Shown in pieces: positions 44,397-47,309 of a DNA stretch of 47,309 nucleotides; within the stretch, counting starts at the first letter, position 1, and every line of letters starts with the position of its first letter. The DNA is from Nostoc sp. WHI. Its GTDB lineage: Bacteria; Cyanobacteriota; Cyanobacteriia; Cyanobacteriales; Nostocaceae. The stretch is from NCBI RefSeq assembly GCF_015714725.1, contig NZ_WBKM01000206.1:1-47309 (forward strand). The letters are read 5' to 3'. A program made the translations under genes and the position numbers. The notes below the pieces were generated by a model. That model ran no database searches and was not told the origin of the DNA. It worked only from the letters and a program-made list of their open reading frames with translations.

Positions 44397-45702
44397 TAGT
44401 AATCAATTTCTAGGAAACGTCGAAGCAGAAGAAGCTATATTGGGGGGTATCTTACTCGACCCAAATGCTATCAGTGTAGTTGCTGATATTCTTCCTTTAG
44501 AGGCTTTTTGTACTCATGGTAATCAACAAATTTATAGAGCAGCTTTAGAGCTATATCAAAATGATAAACAAACAGATTTAATAGCTGTTTCTACTTGGTT
44601 ATTAGACCATAAATTATTAGAAAAAATAGGAGGGAATAATAAACTATGCCAACTTCTAACTCGTACTGTATCAGCAATAAATATAGACCATTATGCTGCA
44701 TTAGTATTGGATAAATATCAACGCCGTCAATTAGTAGTAATAGGACATAGGATAGTAGATTTAGGATGTGATACGAGCATCGAATTAGAACAGGTACTTG
44801 AGCAATCTGAACAACAACTATTTAGTCTTACAACTAACAAGAAAGCTAAATTTCAACCTAAACCCATTAATGAGTGTTTAGCTAATATCTTGAATAAGAT
44901 AGAGCAAGGTTCATCTCCTGCTTATCCTACGGGTTTAGCAGACTTAGATGCTCTCATTGGTGGCTTAATTAAACAAGACTTAATTGTGGTTGCTGCTAGA
45001 CCATCTATCGGTAAAAGCTGGTTCGGCTGTTATCTGGCTAATTATATTGCAAGCAGTGTTCAGAAGCCAGTATTGTTCTTTAGTGCAGAGATGTCTGAGG
45101 AACAACTGGCTAAAAGATTTCTCTCTATGCACACAGGCATTGATTCCCAAAGGCTCATGCACAATCAAATTTATGAGGAAGAATATGATTCTCTAATAAA
45201 AGGTTTATCTAATCTAGCTGAACTCCCTATTATCATTGATGATACTCCTGCGGGTGAATTAACTCCCACTAAAATTCGTTCTGCACTTCGTAGGATAGAA
45301 TCTGAAAGAGGAGAGTTAGGATTAGTGGTATTAGACTACATTCAAAAGCTTGGAGATAGAGCAGCAGGAAATCGAGCGCAAGCCATTGGTAAATATTGTG
45401 GTGCTTGTAAGGATATTGCTAAAACCTTTAATGTCCCATTTGTAGTTCTAGCTCAAATCAATCGTGGTGTAGAAAGTCAAAGTAATAAACGTCCTTCTAT
45501 GGCTGATATTAAGGACTCTGGCGATATTGAACAGGATATGGATGTAGGGCTGCTTCTTTATCGAGATGAATATTATGATTCTAATACCCCAGACAAAGGT
45601 GTAATGGAGATTAGCGTAGCAAAGAATCGAAATGGTGCTACTGGAGTTTGTAAAGTGCTTTTTGATGGTAGCATCGGAGAAATTCGTAATATAACAGTTT
45701 GA
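44389..45702 (+). CDS. dnaB: DnaB-type replicative helicase, element-linked
   Basis: 437 aa. N-terminal DnaB domain (NVEAEEAILGGILLDPNAIS), linker, then the RecA-like motor: TGLADLDALIGGL, Walker A AARPSIGKSWFG, FFSAEMSEEQLAKRFL, Walker B LGLVVLDYIQKL, LAQINRGVESQSNKRPSMAD and DSGDIEQDMDVGLLLYRDEY. All helicase motifs are intact and no intein is present. Overlap with the methyltransferase and AT-rich composition suggest it is not the housekeeping copy, which in cyanobacteria is usually near rplI. It may serve replication of an excised circle or derive from a phage or plasmid. Confidence 0.93.
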   Translation: MSNSNQFLGNVEAEEAILGGILLDPNAISVVADILPLEAFCTHGNQQIYRAALELYQNDKQTDLIAVSTWLLDHKLLEKIGGNNKLCQLLTRTVSAINIDHYAALVLDKYQRRQLVVIGHRIVDLGCDTSIELEQVLEQSEQQLFSLTTNKKAKFQPKPINECLANILNKIEQGSSPAYPTGLADLDALIGGLIKQDLIVVAARPSIGKSWFGCYLANYIASSVQKPVLFFSAEMSEEQLAKRFLSMHTGIDSQRLMHNQIYEEEYDSLIKGLSNLAELPIIIDDTPAGELTPTKIRSALRRIESERGELGLVVLDYIQKLGDRAAGNRAQAIGKYCGACKDIAKTFNVPFVVLAQINRGVESQSNKRPSMADIKDSGDIEQDMDVGLLLYRDEYYDSNTPDKGVMEISVAKNRNGATGVCKVLFDGSIGEIRNITV

Positions 45703-45828
45703 TTTAAAATAAATAATTCACTTAAACTACCTGTGTTAATACCCCATAACTTAAATCATTTGCTGAATTAAAAAATCCTGTGTGGGTTATTGGGTGAGAA
45801 ATATTGCAGGAGTATGCTAGTTAAACTG

Positions 45829-47142
45829 TTAGCCAGTACTTTCAGTTGGAACGAAACTCAGGGTTTGCTCAATTGATTTCAACGCTGATTGAATATCTCC
45901 ACTCAGTGCATCTGCCTCAACTTTAATCACAGTCACACCCTTCCCAATTTCCGTCAGAGATTTTTTGATAGTTCTGATTCGTCCCAAAGCTGTGCGGATT
46001 TGCTGAATCTGTTGTTCAACAGCAGTCACATCCAGCTCTGATTCAAAGGTACGCAATTTATTTAACCTTTGCTGGATCACCAAAAAGCGGATAGCAATAA
46101 TTAAAAATGGATGGGTTGTAGCGATCCAATAACCCGACTCAGAAACTCCCTCTGCCCAATCACCGATTTCCTGCGCTAATCCCTCACGCGAATAACTTAA
46201 AAAAATTGCCGAATTTGCAGAACGCCGCACCATTGCTGACTGTAAATGTTGAGTGATTGCTTGGCGACCAAAAGGTTTTGAGGGTCGTTTTCTAGCTTCA
46301 ATCACTATTGACAGTTCAATTACAGCTAACGATTTACTGGTGAACTTTACGAGAATATCGCCAGTATCTCCATCACGGCCAATATGCTCCACCTCTACAC
46401 CACTCAATTTTGACCAATTTCGCAGTTCGACAACCACTAATTCCTCAAAGTTGATGCCTTTTGCAGTTGTCTGCTCAAGTACTTGTTGTGTCACCTGTTG
46501 ATCTCGAATTTCTCTGGTCAGCTTTTCCACTTGTTCGGTTAATGGTTTGACAGACTCAGAAACCACATCTTTAACTGCCGCAGCCAAAGTACCATTTTCC
46601 TTAGTGGCATTTATTAATGCTGCTTTAAATGCGCCTTGAATGGAATCAGAGCGTTTAGCATCTAATAGTTGACGTAATGAAGAGAGAAAGCGGCCAACAA
46701 CAGAAGTTTCTCTGGCGGGGTCTATTTCCTGTGTAAGCAAAGTGCTGACACTATTGAGTTTTTCATTGAGGATGGCTGAAGTGAGATTAATTTGAGTTTG
46801 GAGTGGAGCTAATAATTGGCCATTCTCTGTCCCTACTTGATTAACTAATTCCTGCTGGAAAGACTCTGCAATTACTTTGACCGACCGCTGAAACTCCACC
46901 AATAAAGATTCCATCTGCTGCTTAATTAATTCGTTGCCATGACGAGTTTGAGCAGTTTGTAAGCAAAGAAATCCTAACTCAAAAGCATCCAGGCAAATAT
47001 CCTCGTATTCTGACTGGGGAAATTGTTGTAAGTAGCTGATGGCATTTTTAAGAGGGATTGCCAAGCGATGAATCAGGACATGGTTTTGTGTCAATTCAAT
47101 ACTGGAGGGCAGGTAATAGGAGTCATTGCTGGAGCGGTTCAT
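45829..47142 (-). CDS. Coiled-coil protein with PD-(D/E)XK nuclease-like domain
   Basis: 437 aa. The N-terminal 230 residues are helical and coiled-coil (LLVEFQRSVKVIAESFQQEL; LTEQVEKLTREIRDQQVTQQ). A restriction-endonuclease-like domain follows: GINFEELVVVELRNWS (Glu), then GDTGDILVKF (Asp), then AVIELSIVIEARKR (E-x-R where E-x-K is usual), and HLQSAMVRRSANSAIFLS. The layout recalls RmuC/DUF2130 proteins. A second coiled coil ends the chain. It converges with dnaB across a 126-base gap. Role unknown; DNA maintenance or defence is plausible. Confidence 0.6.
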   Translation of the reverse strand: MNRSSNDSYYLPSSIELTQNHVLIHRLAIPLKNAISYLQQFPQSEYEDICLDAFELGFLCLQTAQTRHGNELIKQQMESLLVEFQRSVKVIAESFQQELVNQVGTENGQLLAPLQTQINLTSAILNEKLNSVSTLLTQEIDPARETSVVGRFLSSLRQLLDAKRSDSIQGAFKAALINATKENGTLAAAVKDVVSESVKPLTEQVEKLTREIRDQQVTQQVLEQTTAKGINFEELVVVELRNWSKLSGVEVEHIGRDGDTGDILVKFTSKSLAVIELSIVIEARKRPSKPFGRQAITQHLQSAMVRRSANSAIFLSYSREGLAQEIGDWAEGVSESGYWIATTHPFLIIAIRFLVIQQRLNKLRTFESELDVTAVEQQIQQIRTALGRIRTIKKSLTEIGKGVTVIKVEADALSGDIQSALKSIEQTLSFVPTESTG

Positions 47143-47309
47143 GGAGCAGTGGGTAGGCTGGTGACGATAAATTGCACCCTACTACCTATTTTTTACGTCA
47201 GTCAAGGTGATGAAGAAAAGTTTTGTCAATTTGCAAAAACTGAAGGATTAATTCGGGTATTGAGGATTATGCCACTGTTCCAACAGAGGATGAATTACTT
47301 CGGCGTTGG
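47143..47309. other. Window edge, no call
   Basis: 167 bases. A plus-strand frame (DEEKFCQFAKTEGLIRVLRI) and a minus-strand frame (AEVIHPLLEQWHNPQYPN then stop) are open to the edge; neither is long enough to identify. Confidence 0.3.

Larger units (their letters stand above)
37778..45702 (+). mobile_element. Tn554-like / recombinase-in-trio element with methyltransferase and DnaB genes
   Basis: Six same-strand genes follow the broken methyltransferase with overlaps or gaps under ten bases: three tyrosine recombinases, a TnpC-like DUF6262 protein, a methyltransferase and a DnaB helicase. The DNA is AT-rich with few HIP1 sites. The left end is defined by the break at 37777. The right end is not: it may be at 43375 inside the second methyltransferase, after 45702, or beyond the window. 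Confidence 0.65.

Noticed and set aside
45703..45828. 3' half of the broken methyltransferase after dnaB
   Set aside because: No methyltransferase-like reading frame is found there or in 47143-47309.

Overview
The window is chromosomal DNA from a filamentous, probably heterocyst-forming cyanobacterium (Nostocales, Nostoc/Anabaena-like). The evidence is many HIP1 sites (GCGATCGC), plastid-conserved ycf35 and ycf46, sulfolipid genes sqdB-sqdX, a CyaB-type GAF-GAF-PAS adenylate cyclase, xisH/xisI, and the heptamer arrays and small mobile repeats typical of this order.

Left accessory region (1-19 kb). A truncated membrane-anchored pentapeptide-repeat gene and an unknown gene lie beside two miniature inverted-repeat elements. 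Two giant RTX exoproteins follow. The first is an extracellular nuclease with Calx-beta and cadherin-like domains. The second joins a nuclease-like (EEP) domain, two phytase-type esterase-like domains and a beta-propeller phytase; together they look like an organic-phosphate scavenging pair. Next come xisH-xisI, decayed Uma2 and DUF5678-like genes, an SF2 helicase-HNH nuclease (candidate defence gene), a VapBC-type toxin-antitoxin pair and a 26-codon hsdR stub: an eroded defence island. Two tandem terminators close it off.

Core region (19-37.5 kb). Minus-strand ycf35, ycf46, a ribbon-helix-helix protein and an FHA membrane protein are followed by a plus-strand PsbP-like lipoprotein, sqdB and sqdX (sulfoquinovosyl diacylglycerol synthesis), cyaB (cAMP), a minus-strand DUF7219 gene, purC, and an outer-membrane block: Omp85/BamA, lpxC, fabZ, lpxA, lpxB.

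Right accessory region (37.5-47.3 kb). Directly after lpxB, a cytosine-5 methyltransferase gene is cut at its catalytic Pro-Cys motif. Six tightly packed AT-rich plus-strand genes follow: three different tyrosine recombinases, a DUF6262/TnpC-like coiled-coil protein, a complete methyltransferase of the same family as the broken one, and a DnaB-type helicase. This resembles an enlarged Tn554-like / recombinase-in-trio element that hit a methyltransferase gene and carries, or rebuilt, another. The two methyltransferase copies share the same codons at the break, so recombination there would give an in-frame chimeric gene. This is the most unusual structure in the window. The right edge holds a coiled-coil protein with a PD-(D/E)XK-like domain.

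Short repeats have invaded genes throughout: a 29-bp palindromic repeat sits in frame in the phytase and Omp85 genes, a heptamer array sits in the PAS region of cyaB, another abuts the cyaB start codon, and another supplies the stop codon of the DUF7219 gene. All identifications come from reading the sequence; no database search was run.
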